Below are positions 31,732 to 40,465 of a stretch of DNA of 64,000 nucleotides, piece by piece (positions within the stretch are counted from its first letter, which is position 1; every line of letters starts with the position of its first letter). The DNA comes from Lyophyllum atratum (Eukaryota > Basidiomycota > Agaricomycetes > Agaricales > Lyophyllaceae): positions 2,108,001 to 2,172,000 of the forward strand of contig JACGCN010000002.1 of assembly GCA_014905825.1 (NCBI GenBank), written 5' to 3'. Under the pieces are notes generated by a model, which saw only the letters and a list, made by a program, of their open reading frames with translations, was not told the DNA's origin and searched no databases. The translations under genes and the position numbers were made by a program.

Positions 31732-34700
31732 TTGACTTCCCTGGATTCTAATTCCGGTCTCGCGGGAGGTGATAAACCACAGCCGAAGAACACAGGTATA
31801 AAACATATTGCGACGGCCTCGGACTCCGATTCAGACACCCCCCTGCAACCCTCGTTCTTGTACCGCCCTACCGCCATGTCTGCCAACACTGGGAAGCTTG
31901 CCAGCGTTACTCAGTCCTCCCCTTCACACGCGCCTACAGTCTCCGAGGGGGAACTCACCGTCGATTCCCTTCGTGCTTTCGAAACCGGCGCTAAGCGTTT
32001 TTTTCGTGCCAAGAAGATCGCTACCGACGAGCAGGTGGCGCAAGTTATCTATAGCTTCGAGGGACATGCCATCCAAGACTGGGTTTCCGCCGTGGAGGCC
32101 GAGCTCGTCACGCTCACGTTCAGCGCCTTCATGGGCCGCCTACGCACCAAGTGGTTACGCGACGGTTGGGACTATGAATATGGGCAGATCTTACATAGTT
32201 TCCAGGGCGAACAGGTGTTCAACGATTGGGTGCATAAAATTCAGGAAGCCAACAGCGTCCTCGCGTCCATCACCAACGTCCATCTCCCATCCGAACGTCT
32301 CCGCCCTCACATCCGCATGCACCTCAACGCCGACCTCGACGCCGAATACCGTCTCGTCAACGGGGAGAAGCCGGGGAAGCTAGACTCCATCGCCGATCTC
32401 GAGGACTGGATCACATCCGTCTCTCGTCTAGACCAGGCGATCAAGGCCAAGTCTGCGAGAGATCGCAAGGCTTACATCGCTCAGCTTGCCGCCCTTGGGA
32501 ACGAGGCGAAGAAATTTGGGAAGAATGTTTCCAACTTCACATCCGGCAATTCCACCACCACCGGATCGACTGCCAACTCTTCCACCGCCACCAACGCGAG
32601 TTTCACTAGGAAGTTCGCTAAGAAGCTCACAGACGACGAGAGGGAACTCTTGAAGAAGAACGACGGTTGTACTAGTTGCCGCAAACCTTTTGTGGGCGCC
32701 AAACATGTATGCGAATACGCCACCAAACCACTACCTTTCGACAATGCCCCGGTCGTGACCCAGCAGTATATCGACAAGTGTCGTGGGGCAAAGCCAACAC
32801 AAATCGCGGCAGTGTTCGAAGAGGTGGACGAGTCGTCGGATGACACTGACAATGACGAGGAATTCGACCACGCAAACGAGTATGTTTTCCCTCGCCATCT
32901 ATCCTGGTTGTGCCTTCTATCCGCCCCTTCCGCTATGCCTACCTCCGTTACCGCGCTTATTGACCACGGCGCACCCCCAGCTCTGATTTCTAGTGACCTT
33001 GTTGCAAGACTCAAACTCCCGACCCGAACCTTACGCAAATCGTTACGTGTAGCCGGCGCCTTCTCGTCTCCTTCTCAAACGGACGCCTATAACTGTAGTT
33101 CTGAAGACCTTCTCCTTACGTCTTTCGTCTCCGCCTCTGTACTATCGCCCTGTTCTCAATGGCAATCTCGTTCGCAAGTTTTCGTTGTCTGCCCAAATCT
33201 AAGATCCGACGTGATACTCGGACTGGATTTCTTGTCGCGTAACGACATCGTCGTCGACGCCGCAGAGCGGTCCGCCGTGGATAAGAAGACCAATTTTGAT
33301 CTTCTTAACCCACCCGATCCGATTAAGGCACGAAAACCCGTTAAGACGACCCCATATAAAAGGAGGAAAGCAGAGAGAGATGCGATTAAGGAAGGTCAGA
33401 AGAAGACCCAGGAGAAGCGACGGCTCGTTTTTTTTGAGCTGGAAGCGAAGTTCCAGCGCGAAAAAGGACGATTCAACAACGCCGCAAACGTCACGGAAAC
33501 TACGCCCACGCAGATTATTGGGTTGATCCGCGCACACATCGATATCCTCGCCGACGCTGAATTTTTGAGAGAAATGGACCGGAAGTTTAAATCCGAATTC
33601 GAGGATTGTTTCCCCGTCGATATTCCCCATGTGCGCGACCTCCCGAGCGACGTTTACCATCGGATCGAGGTCAAGCCGAACGCACGCATTTCCGTTGCGC
33701 GCGCGTACTCCTGCCCTAAGAAATACCGCGATGGTTGGAAGACGTTGATCGACCAGCATTACGCGGCAGGGAGGATAAGACCGTCCAACTCGCAATACAC
33801 ATCACCGTCTTTCATTATCCCCAAGGCCGACAAAACCGCTCTTCCGCGTTGGGTGAACGACTACCGCGCCCTGAACAGCCACACAATTCCTGACAGCTAC
33901 CCGCTACCGCGTGTCGAAGACATTCTCGCAGATTGCGGTAAAGGAAAAATTTGGGGGAAGATCGACATGACCAACGCCTTTTTCCAAACCCTCGTACATC
34001 CAGACGACGTTAAATACACGGCGACCCTGACCCCGTTCGGACTCTGGGAGTGGGTGGTAATGCCCATGGGCTTGAGGAACGCGCCTGCAACTCACCAGCG
34101 CCGGGTCACCTTAGCGTTGCGAGATCTGATCGGAAAAATCTGCCATGTCTATTTGGACGACATCGTCATCTGGTCTAACTCCCTTGAGGAACACGAGATC
34201 AACGTCGCGCGTGTGCTAAACGCGCTCCGTGCCGCGAATCTTTACTGCTCGATTAAGAAAAGCATTCTATTCACCACCGAACTCGATTTCCTTGGACACC
34301 ACATCTCCGCGCGCGGTATCGAGCCTGACGGGGAGAAGGTGGACAAAATCCTAAACTGGCCGGTTCCCGAGCGCGCAAAACATGTGCGACAGTTTCTTGG
34401 CCTCGTCCGCTACATCTCTTCATTCTTACCGACACTCGCCGAACATACCGCGATCCTGACTCCCTTGACGAGGAAAGAGTGCAACAAAGATTTCCCGCCG
34501 TGGACCGACGACCACCAGACGGCTTTCGACGCGATTAAGCAGTTAGTGATCAGTAGCGACTGCCTAACGACCATCGACCACGTAAACCCTGGCAACAACA
34601 AGATATTTTTGACTTGCGATGCAAGCAAGAGGCGGACCGGGGGGGTACTCGCTTTCGGGGAGACCTGGGAAAGCGCCCGGCCGGTAGCGTTCGACTCGAA

Positions 34701-36513
34701 ACAACACACAGGTGCCGAACGCAACTACCCTACGCATGAGCAAGAATTATTGGCGATCCTTCGGGGCTTAAAGAAATGGAGAAACGACTTACTCGGCACG
34801 CATATACACATCTATACAGATCACAAAACCCTTGAAAACTTCGATACTCAGCGAGACCTCTCCTCGCGCCAAGCGCGTTGGATGGAATACCTGTCCCAAT
34901 ACGACTATACTATACATTATATCCGCGGTGAGGACAACACCGTCGCCGATGCCTTGTCACGTCTTCCCAACTCCTTCTCGGACCCGCCCGCAGTCACCCA
35001 CATCTCAGCGATTTTCGACGTCTCCGATAAGTCAAACATTCTCAAAAACATCAAGCGGGGATACAAGATCGACACCTATACAAAACGAATTTTGGACGAC
35101 CACGAAGCCGGCACGCTTTCTTTCGGAGTCGAGGTCCGCAAGGGTCTAATCTACGTAGGGGAGCGTCTCGTCATCCCGAAATACAAAGATCTTCGGGAAA
35201 ACCTATTTCGCATGGCCCACGACAGCCTTGGTCATTTTGGGGGGGACAAGTGTTACGCCACCCTGCGTGAATCATACTACTGGCCTAATATGCGGCGAAA
35301 CCTAGTGGACGCATACATCCCGTCGTGTCGAGACTGCCAACGCAACAAGAACTCAACAACCAAACCGCGTGGGCCACTTCACCCTCTTCCCATTCCCGAT
35401 GCCCGATTCTCGTCCGTGACTCTTGATTTCGTCGGACCGCTCCCCCTCGACGACGGTTTCGACCAGCTGTGCACTATGACATGTCGCGCAGGAGCCGAGA
35501 TTCGGATTGCGCCTTGCAAGACTACGCAGACAGCCGAGGACTTCGCCTTGGTTTTCTTTAACGCGTGGTACTGTGAGAACGGCCTCCCGGACAACATCAT
35601 CACGGACCGCGACAAGCTTTTTGTTAGCAAATTCTGGGCAGCTCTTCTCGATCTCGCCGGCGTCAAACATAAACGCTCGTCGGCTTACCACCCGCAAACA
35701 GATGGTCTCTCAGAACGGTCGAACAAAACGGTTATCCAATGCGTTCGTTTCCATGTCGACCGAAACCAAGCTGGATGGGTTCGAGCCTTACCGGTCATAC
35801 GTTTCCACATCATGAACACCGTTAACGCGTCAACGGGTTTCTCACCTTTCCAGCTTCGTTCTGGTTTCTCGCCAAAAGTCTTGCCTAGCCTTGCATCCGT
35901 AGACGTTCCTACCAAAGACAAAGACCGGAAAGCGGCACTGGCCCTGATCGAAAACATACAGATGGATTTCCTGGAGGCGATGGACAACATGACCGCAGCG
36001 AAGATGGTTCAAGCGCATTATGCGAACCTGGGTCGCGCTCCCGAGATTCCTTACAAGACAGGCGACAAAGTTTTGTTGTCCACTGTGAATAGGCGTCGCG
36101 AATACGTTCAGAAGGAAGACGGACGGGCCGCTAAGTTCATGCCACGCTTCGACGGGCCTTTCACGGTGATTACGGCTCATCCAGAATCGTCTTCTTATAC
36201 ATTGGAACTACCAGAACATATGACTATTCATCCGACATTCCACGCCGCTCTTCTGCGGCCATATAAGGAGAATGACGACGACCTTTTCCCGTCTCGGACT
36301 CTCGCGAAACCTGGACCGGTGGTGACGCAAGACGGTGTCGAAGAATATTTCGTCGACCGGATCGTTGACGAGCGGATGTACCGAAGACAAAAACAATATC
36401 TGATTCGATGGACCGGTTACGGACCCGAATACGATCTATGGCGTCCCGCAAAGGACATGGAGGAGACTGCGGCGCTGGATAGATGGGAACGTAGCAAGAT
36501 TAAGGACAACTAA
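31732..36513 (+). CDS. Gypsy-3 gag-pol polyprotein with chromodomain, 1593 aa
   Basis: Gag starts either at 31732 or at the internal MSANTGKLASVTQ (31876). It ends in a reduced Cys cluster (CTSCRKPFVGAKHVC). The protease motif near residue 411 reads LIDHGAP, with His where Ser/Thr is usual. RT has WGKIDMTNAFFQ and YLDDIVIWS (near 806). RNase H shows FLTCDASKRRTGGVL. Integrase shows HDSLGHFGG...CRDCQRN and SSAYHPQTDGLSERSNK. The chromodomain (VDRIVDERMYRRQKQYLIRW) closes the protein at about residues 1536-1586. There are no stops. It is related to, but clearly diverged from, Gypsy-1 and Gypsy-2. Confidence 0.95.
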   Translation: MTSLDSNSGLAGGDKPQPKNTGIKHIATASDSDSDTPLQPSFLYRPTAMSANTGKLASVTQSSPSHAPTVSEGELTVDSLRAFETGAKRFFRAKKIATDEQVAQVIYSFEGHAIQDWVSAVEAELVTLTFSAFMGRLRTKWLRDGWDYEYGQILHSFQGEQVFNDWVHKIQEANSVLASITNVHLPSERLRPHIRMHLNADLDAEYRLVNGEKPGKLDSIADLEDWITSVSRLDQAIKAKSARDRKAYIAQLAALGNEAKKFGKNVSNFTSGNSTTTGSTANSSTATNASFTRKFAKKLTDDERELLKKNDGCTSCRKPFVGAKHVCEYATKPLPFDNAPVVTQQYIDKCRGAKPTQIAAVFEEVDESSDDTDNDEEFDHANEYVFPRHLSWLCLLSAPSAMPTSVTALIDHGAPPALISSDLVARLKLPTRTLRKSLRVAGAFSSPSQTDAYNCSSEDLLLTSFVSASVLSPCSQWQSRSQVFVVCPNLRSDVILGLDFLSRNDIVVDAAERSAVDKKTNFDLLNPPDPIKARKPVKTTPYKRRKAERDAIKEGQKKTQEKRRLVFFELEAKFQREKGRFNNAANVTETTPTQIIGLIRAHIDILADAEFLREMDRKFKSEFEDCFPVDIPHVRDLPSDVYHRIEVKPNARISVARAYSCPKKYRDGWKTLIDQHYAAGRIRPSNSQYTSPSFIIPKADKTALPRWVNDYRALNSHTIPDSYPLPRVEDILADCGKGKIWGKIDMTNAFFQTLVHPDDVKYTATLTPFGLWEWVVMPMGLRNAPATHQRRVTLALRDLIGKICHVYLDDIVIWSNSLEEHEINVARVLNALRAANLYCSIKKSILFTTELDFLGHHISARGIEPDGEKVDKILNWPVPERAKHVRQFLGLVRYISSFLPTLAEHTAILTPLTRKECNKDFPPWTDDHQTAFDAIKQLVISSDCLTTIDHVNPGNNKIFLTCDASKRRTGGVLAFGETWESARPVAFDSKQHTGAERNYPTHEQELLAILRGLKKWRNDLLGTHIHIYTDHKTLENFDTQRDLSSRQARWMEYLSQYDYTIHYIRGEDNTVADALSRLPNSFSDPPAVTHISAIFDVSDKSNILKNIKRGYKIDTYTKRILDDHEAGTLSFGVEVRKGLIYVGERLVIPKYKDLRENLFRMAHDSLGHFGGDKCYATLRESYYWPNMRRNLVDAYIPSCRDCQRNKNSTTKPRGPLHPLPIPDARFSSVTLDFVGPLPLDDGFDQLCTMTCRAGAEIRIAPCKTTQTAEDFALVFFNAWYCENGLPDNIITDRDKLFVSKFWAALLDLAGVKHKRSSAYHPQTDGLSERSNKTVIQCVRFHVDRNQAGWVRALPVIRFHIMNTVNASTGFSPFQLRSGFSPKVLPSLASVDVPTKDKDRKAALALIENIQMDFLEAMDNMTAAKMVQAHYANLGRAPEIPYKTGDKVLLSTVNRRREYVQKEDGRAAKFMPRFDGPFTVITAHPESSSYTLELPEHMTIHPTFHAALLRPYKENDDDLFPSRTLAKPGPVVTQDGVEEYFVDRIVDERMYRRQKQYLIRWTGYGPEYDLWRPAKDMEETAALDRWERSKIKDN

Positions 36514-36575
36514 CGAACATCTGACCTTTGGTTCTTCTCCACACGGGGGGAATTTTTTGGGGGAGGATGGGCGAG

Positions 36576-36784
36576 TGTAAGCATGGCACGCTTACCTCCA
36601 ACTTACTGACAACCACGTCATGGTGACAAGATCACGTTACCGTTATGGTCACACCTATATATATAGACAGAGAACGCGCCTTTGTATCTTCACCTTACTT
36701 TTCAATACAGACTTCGTTACTGTTTTGTCTGCGCGTCTCTGTATCATCAACGCTCTAGTGGTCAGACACCAGCGTCTGATTACA
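36576..36784 (+). repeat. Gypsy-3 3' LTR
   Basis: 209 bp, identical by eye to the 5' LTR; followed by CGTTG. Confidence 0.93.
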
Positions 36785-37061
36785 CGTTGCAGGCGTGTTC
36801 GAATTCACGAATGACGCCAGGAGTCAGGTCGCCGACGTGCAGCATCGGGAGGCGTTTGTCTTTGATCTCGACAGATGCAATGGGGACCGGTTTGATGGAG
36901 CTAGAAGTCGTAGACATGCCGCGATAATTATTTGCGAGGTGGTGTAAGAAACTGGATGTATGCGTGCCGACGTTTTCGGGCGGCGATGGAGACCAAGCGG
37001 ATGAAGATGATGACGAAGAAGAAGGAGGCGATGGGCGGACTGGCGAAACGATGAGCGACAC
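36785..37061 (-). pseudogene. Gypsy-2 gag N-terminal fragment
   Basis: The fragment ends with RLPMLHVGDLTPGVIREFEH and the Ala-Cys-Asn codons at the Gypsy-3 junction. It matches KLPSLLDGDLTPRLVKDWE at the start of Gypsy-1 gag. Start may be 37061 (MSLIVSPVRPS) or 36917 (MSTTSSSIKP). Across the insert the frame continues with DFFQTSE at 31084. Confidence 0.85.
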
Positions 37062-37517
37062 AGGAGGCGTATGAGCGCGATCGGAGTTGGTGAGAGGAGG
37101 GAGAGAGGAGAAGGAAGATGAACTGGAAGCTGGAGAGGGTGTTCGAACGGCTTGACTTCTTTCTGGAGACGGAGAAGGCGATGGCGACGCTTCCTGGTTA
37201 TGGGTTCGGCTGCGTGTCTCGAGAGAGACGGGAATGGTTGGAAGTCTACGAGACAGTTTGGCTGGCTATGCAAGTAAATGCGGCTATGGAGTGGCTAAGG
37301 CTGGCTATATGCGCTGTCAGGCGTGACGTGGCAAGGCTAGGCTAAAAAATACGCGTACAATGACGCGTCGAGGACGTTGGAAACGGTTGGGTCGTGTTTG
37401 AATGCTTGCTATATGCAGAAAAGAACGTGTAAGCGAAAAATTGCCCACGGCGAGATAGCCGAAGGTGATCTCCGCAACGAGCAGGCACAATATGCAAGGT
37501 TGATATTCAAAAAAAAG
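37062..37517 (-). other. Gypsy-2 leader
   Basis: Noncoding leader between the 5' LTR and gag. On the minus strand it begins CTTTTTTTTGAATATC. It also holds GCGCATATAGCCA (37302-37314), shared with the Gypsy-1 leader. No gene seen. Confidence 0.6.
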
Positions 37518-37718
37518 TGAGAGCCTGGCCCGGAGGGGACAAGGCTACACTAAACTGATCACACACCTGAATAGGACCTTGATATATTTCGTATACGAGG
37601 GACCAGATATGAGAGTAGGTGGTGGTGGTAGTTAGAGGTAAGAAGGTAAGTGGTCGACGTGTGGCCAGGTATGGCCACACAAACGTAAACAGACGGAATA
37701 GGTAATCGTAGGATTACA
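37518..37718 (-). repeat. Gypsy-2 5' LTR
   Basis: 201 bp; one difference to the other copy. It is followed on the plus strand by CCTCG and the resumed Ngaro-1 RT frame. Confidence 0.92.
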
Positions 37719-37723
37719 CCTCG

Positions 37724-38589
37724 GGATACCACACACGGAAAGGAAGCAGGTTGCTGGGGCACCTATTGTGATTATAGGTATCGAAGTCGACCCAAACTTA
37801 ATGACGCTTACGTTGCCGGCGGACAGCAAACTCGAGCTAATCGCCAAGATTACTCGCTTCTGTGCCACGGCGGGCGCCTCAGGTAGTTCTAGGTTCTCCC
37901 TCCGCGAGTGGCAGGGTCTAGGCGGCCACCTGAACTGGGCATTCAACGTCTTCCCGCTCCTTCGACCGTGCACATGCGAATTGTACTCGAAGATTGCCGG
38001 GAAGGACTCACCGAACGCGCGCATTTGGGTTAACTCCGATGTCCGTAAGGAGTTGCTTTGGGCCAAGGCCCATCTGCTCGACGCATCTGGGGTTAGGTTG
38101 GTACGGTCTGTGGAATGGACCTACCCTGATGCCGATGCGGTTCTTTACTGTGATGCATCCCTGGAGGGTTATGGCTTCTATCACCCGGCGAGTCACTCTG
38201 GTTTCTTCGGTCCGATTCCATCATGGGCCCCGAGAAACTTGATCTTTTATTACGAGGCGCTCTGTGTCCTATTTGCTCTTCTCCATATCGCCGACCTATC
38301 CCTCCCGATCCCAGCTAAGATCATCATATTTACCGACAACTCGAACACCGTCAACATATTCTCATCGCTGCATGCGCTCCCGATTTACAACAGCATACTC
38401 AGATCGGCATGTGACTTTCTTATCCTTACCGACCATCAGCTTCGTGTTCAACATGTCCCTGGAGTCGAGAACGGCGTCGCTGACGCCCTTTCTCGAAATC
38501 TTTTCCACGTCGCAATGCGCTTGGACCCCCTCCTGGTTATCCAGGATTTTCAACCCCCCGAGAGGTTACTGGGGGCGGTAGAAAAATGA
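37724..38589 (+). CDS. Ngaro-1 RT C-terminus and RNase H
   Basis: The frame resumes with GIPHTERKQVAGAP and IIGIEVDPNL, the end of the RT palm/thumb region. It then has RLSLREW-like spacing (SREWQGLGGHLNW) and an RNase H domain. The RNase H acidic residues are visible in VLYCDASLEGYG, the YYEALCVLFAL helix, IIFTDNSNTV and NGVADALSR. The stop codon overlaps the start of the recombinase gene as ATGA (38586-38589), a coupling seen in YR retroelements. Confidence 0.88.
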
Positions 38590-39599
38590 TCCCTTTCCCG
38601 GTACGATCCAGGCAGCCCGTCCGGCCTGTCTGGTCTCGCGAGCGCCTCATCAGGACTCGCGCTATCGCTCTCGGACAGGCTATCGATTCCACTACAGAAA
38701 ATTCTTATAACTCGGCTCTTAACTCTTACCTCGAATTCGTTCGCTCTCACGACTTCCCTGTCGAACCGACCGCGGATACCCTCAGCTTCTACGCCTGCTA
38801 TATGTCCGAATTCATTAGACCCAGCTCCGTCAATTCATACCTCTCAGGTATAGTCAGCCTTCTTGAACCCTACTTCCCCGAAGTTCGTGAAATCCGCAAC
38901 GCCTCCATCGTCCACCGTTCTCTCAAAGGCTGCAAACGCATTCGGGGTGTACCCGTCAACCGTAAACGGGTGTTGACGGTCGAGGACCTCGACGCTGTCG
39001 CGGTGGGATACGCGGAGTCTAACGACCACGACGATTTGTTATTCAAGGCACAGCTCTTCACAGGTTTCTTCTCGTTATTACGGTTGGGGGAACTTACCTA
39101 TCCCGACAACCCCGTTCTTCGCAACCCTCGTAAGGTGGTTCGGCGCAACACTCTGACCGTCAGCGCCGATGAATTCAAATTCTTCCTTCCCTCCCACAAA
39201 GCCGACGCCGTTTTCGAGGGGAATACTATTATTGTCACTCGCAAGAACGGCCTCCACGATCCTCACAACGCGTTCTTGGCTTATTTAGCCAGTCGTGACC
39301 GTCGCTTCCCATTCAGCTCCCCACTCTGGCTTCGAGCCAACGGGCGTGTCCCCGTGCGTAAATACTTTATTGACCGGCTCCGCCGCTTCTTTGGCACCGA
39401 CGTGGCGGGCGCGTCTATGCGAGCTGGTGGTGCAACCGCTCTTGCTGCAGACGGCGTCGCGCCGTCTATTATTCAAGGCATTGGCCATTGGTCGTCGGAC
39501 GCCTACCAGGTCTATATCAGAAGGCACCCCGTCATGCTACAAGCTCTCCTTTACGGTCGCCGAGGGGCCAACGTCCCGCTCTATGTCCACCACGTCTAG
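38586..39599 (+). CDS. Ngaro-1 tyrosine recombinase, 337 aa
   Basis: This is a phage-integrase-type tyrosine recombinase. It has an N-terminal SAM-like region (TTENSYNSALNSYLEFVRSH) and a catalytic domain. The first Arg is in SLLRLGELTYP. The C-terminal boxes appear as ASMRAGGATALAADGV (Arg II, with Met in place of the usual first His of HxxR), GIGHWSSDAYQVYIRRHP (His/Trp and the nucleophilic Tyr). The order RT-RNase H-YR and the ATGA overlap with the upstream frame place it in Ngaro-1. In the copy-out model such an enzyme inserts circular cDNA. The frame is intact. Confidence 0.92.
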   Translation: MIPFPVRSRQPVRPVWSRERLIRTRAIALGQAIDSTTENSYNSALNSYLEFVRSHDFPVEPTADTLSFYACYMSEFIRPSSVNSYLSGIVSLLEPYFPEVREIRNASIVHRSLKGCKRIRGVPVNRKRVLTVEDLDAVAVGYAESNDHDDLLFKAQLFTGFFSLLRLGELTYPDNPVLRNPRKVVRRNTLTVSADEFKFFLPSHKADAVFEGNTIIVTRKNGLHDPHNAFLAYLASRDRRFPFSSPLWLRANGRVPVRKYFIDRLRRFFGTDVAGASMRAGGATALAADGVAPSIIQGIGHWSSDAYQVYIRRHPVMLQALLYGRRGANVPLYVHHV

Positions 39600-39998
39600 C
39601 TTCATATTATCCCATGCCCATATTCCTTATTTTGACCACCACCGCTCAATTTCCTACCCACCCTCCTGGTCAACTCTATCACTTTTTCTGACTGCTATCG
39701 CCTAATTTCCTACCCATCAACTGCCGTGTTCTCCTCCAGCTACGTATTTCTCCTATAATTTTTTCGAATCTTTACTTTATTTCTTTCTTAACATACAACA
39801 TACACGATTATTCTTCGAACAATCCTATTCCCGCTTATTTCCTTCTCGCTCCTCACATCGTTACCTCATCTCATCTTTAGGTCTTTAGCGCTACCTCTCA
39901 TACGAAAATAATACAGGATCGGTTTTCGGCCTTCCCGGCTGGCTTTTTAGCCGCCGGATCTGGGCTGGCCCGATTTTGCTAAAAGCCCGATACTCTAA
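39600..39998 (+). other. Ngaro-1 3' noncoding region
   Basis: Contains two imperfect copies of AATTTCCTACCCA (about 39650 and 39706) and, near 39910-39990, a segment of inverted GC-rich runs (GGCTTTTTAGCC, GGGCTGGCCCG, GGGCTTTTAGC on the minus strand). These may be part of the element's terminal repeats. The final 8 bases TACTCTAA are the target duplication of the next transposon. Confidence 0.45.
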
Positions 39999-40026
39999 GG
40001 CTCATGTCTTATGTCTGTCGATGATT
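39999..40026 (+). repeat. Left TIR of the exonuclease transposon
   Basis: GGCTCATGTCTTATGTC and onward; partner of 52035-52062 in inverted orientation. Preceded by TACTCTAA. Confidence 0.78.
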
Positions 40027-40465
40027 CAAGTTTTCAAGTTGACTTTTGCGGGTAACATGATGTGTTATGTCTGCCTACATTAGCAAGGCTATGTGGTGTA
40101 ATGGGATTGAGCGTCGAGTTATGTCCGTGGCTTCTAGAAGCTGCGCGTTCGACTCTCGATAATGATTTTATTTTCTTGCGTGAAGTGAAGCCTTTAGTTG
40201 TGTCTGTTTACTTCATCCATCGATCATGAACGCCCATCGCGATCTTGAGCCCGACACAGAGTACACCGTCTTTTCACTATTCAATTCTTCCTGGAAGGCC
40301 ACGCGTGCCATGTCTATTTCACATGGTTATCTCCGTACTACTGAACTATATGAACCTCGATCAGGAATTGGAACATGAACATTCCGAGTTACAGAGGCCG
40401 TTTAACTAGGTAGGCCCATAACTATCGAGTTCTATCATTCACGTTGGCTACAGATCTACAAAGTA
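40027..40465. other. Transposon subterminal region, noncoding
   Basis: Between TIR and the stop codon of the transposase gene. It holds further TTATGTC copies in the first 100 bp. A stretch near 40084-40160 looks weakly tRNA-like but does not fold as one. Nothing else is seen. Confidence 0.5.

Larger units (their letters stand above)
31090..36784 (+). mobile_element. Gypsy-3: chromodomain Ty3/gypsy element nested in Gypsy-2 gag
   Basis: LTRs of 209 bp (31090-31298 and 36576-36784) appear identical and run TGTAAGCATGG...CTGATTACA. The duplication CGTTG flanks the element (31085-31089 and 36785-36789). It lies in opposite orientation to Gypsy-2. Its gag-pol frame of 1593 codons is intact. Its position inside Gypsy-2, which is inside Ngaro-1, makes it the youngest insert of this branch. 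Confidence 0.95.
26062..37718 (-). mobile_element. Gypsy-2: chromodomain Ty3/gypsy element, minus strand, itself split by Gypsy-3
   Basis: Two 201-bp LTRs (26062-26262 and 37518-37718) differ at one position seen by eye (A at 26198, T at 37654). They are flanked by the duplication CCTCG (26057-26061 and 37719-37723). Read on the minus strand the LTR begins TGTAATCC and ends GGCTCTCA. The polypurine tract lies next to 26262 as a run of C on the plus strand. Gag-pol shares its architecture with Gypsy-1. It is broken by Gypsy-3 and by one in-frame stop codon, so this copy is not coding-competent. Confidence 0.93.
15720..39599 (+). mobile_element. Ngaro-1: tyrosine-recombinase retrotransposon split by two nested gypsy elements
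   Basis: Three coding segments in the same orientation belong together: a gag-like protein (15720-16909 plus 24826-25108), RT-RNase H (about 24826-26061 plus 37724-38589) and a tyrosine recombinase (38586-39599). Both breaks fall exactly at a gypsy LTR flanked by a 5-bp duplication, and the reading frames continue across each break when the insert and one duplicate are ignored. There is no methyltransferase domain between RNase H and recombinase and no DDE integrase, so Ngaro-type fits better than DIRS1-type. Its terminal repeats were not identified; the coordinates given are coding limits only. Confidence 0.85.

Noticed and set aside
31590..31889. Minus-strand Gly-rich 99-codon frame (GGGGGGDGGGG)
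   Set aside because: It is the complement of the C-rich Gypsy-3 leader.
40080..40160. tRNA-like stretch with a GTGGTGTAATGGG box and a GCGTTCGACTC box
   Set aside because: The acceptor and T stems do not pair, and the region lies inside the subterminal repeats of the exonuclease transposon. Neither a tRNA gene nor a SINE head can be supported.
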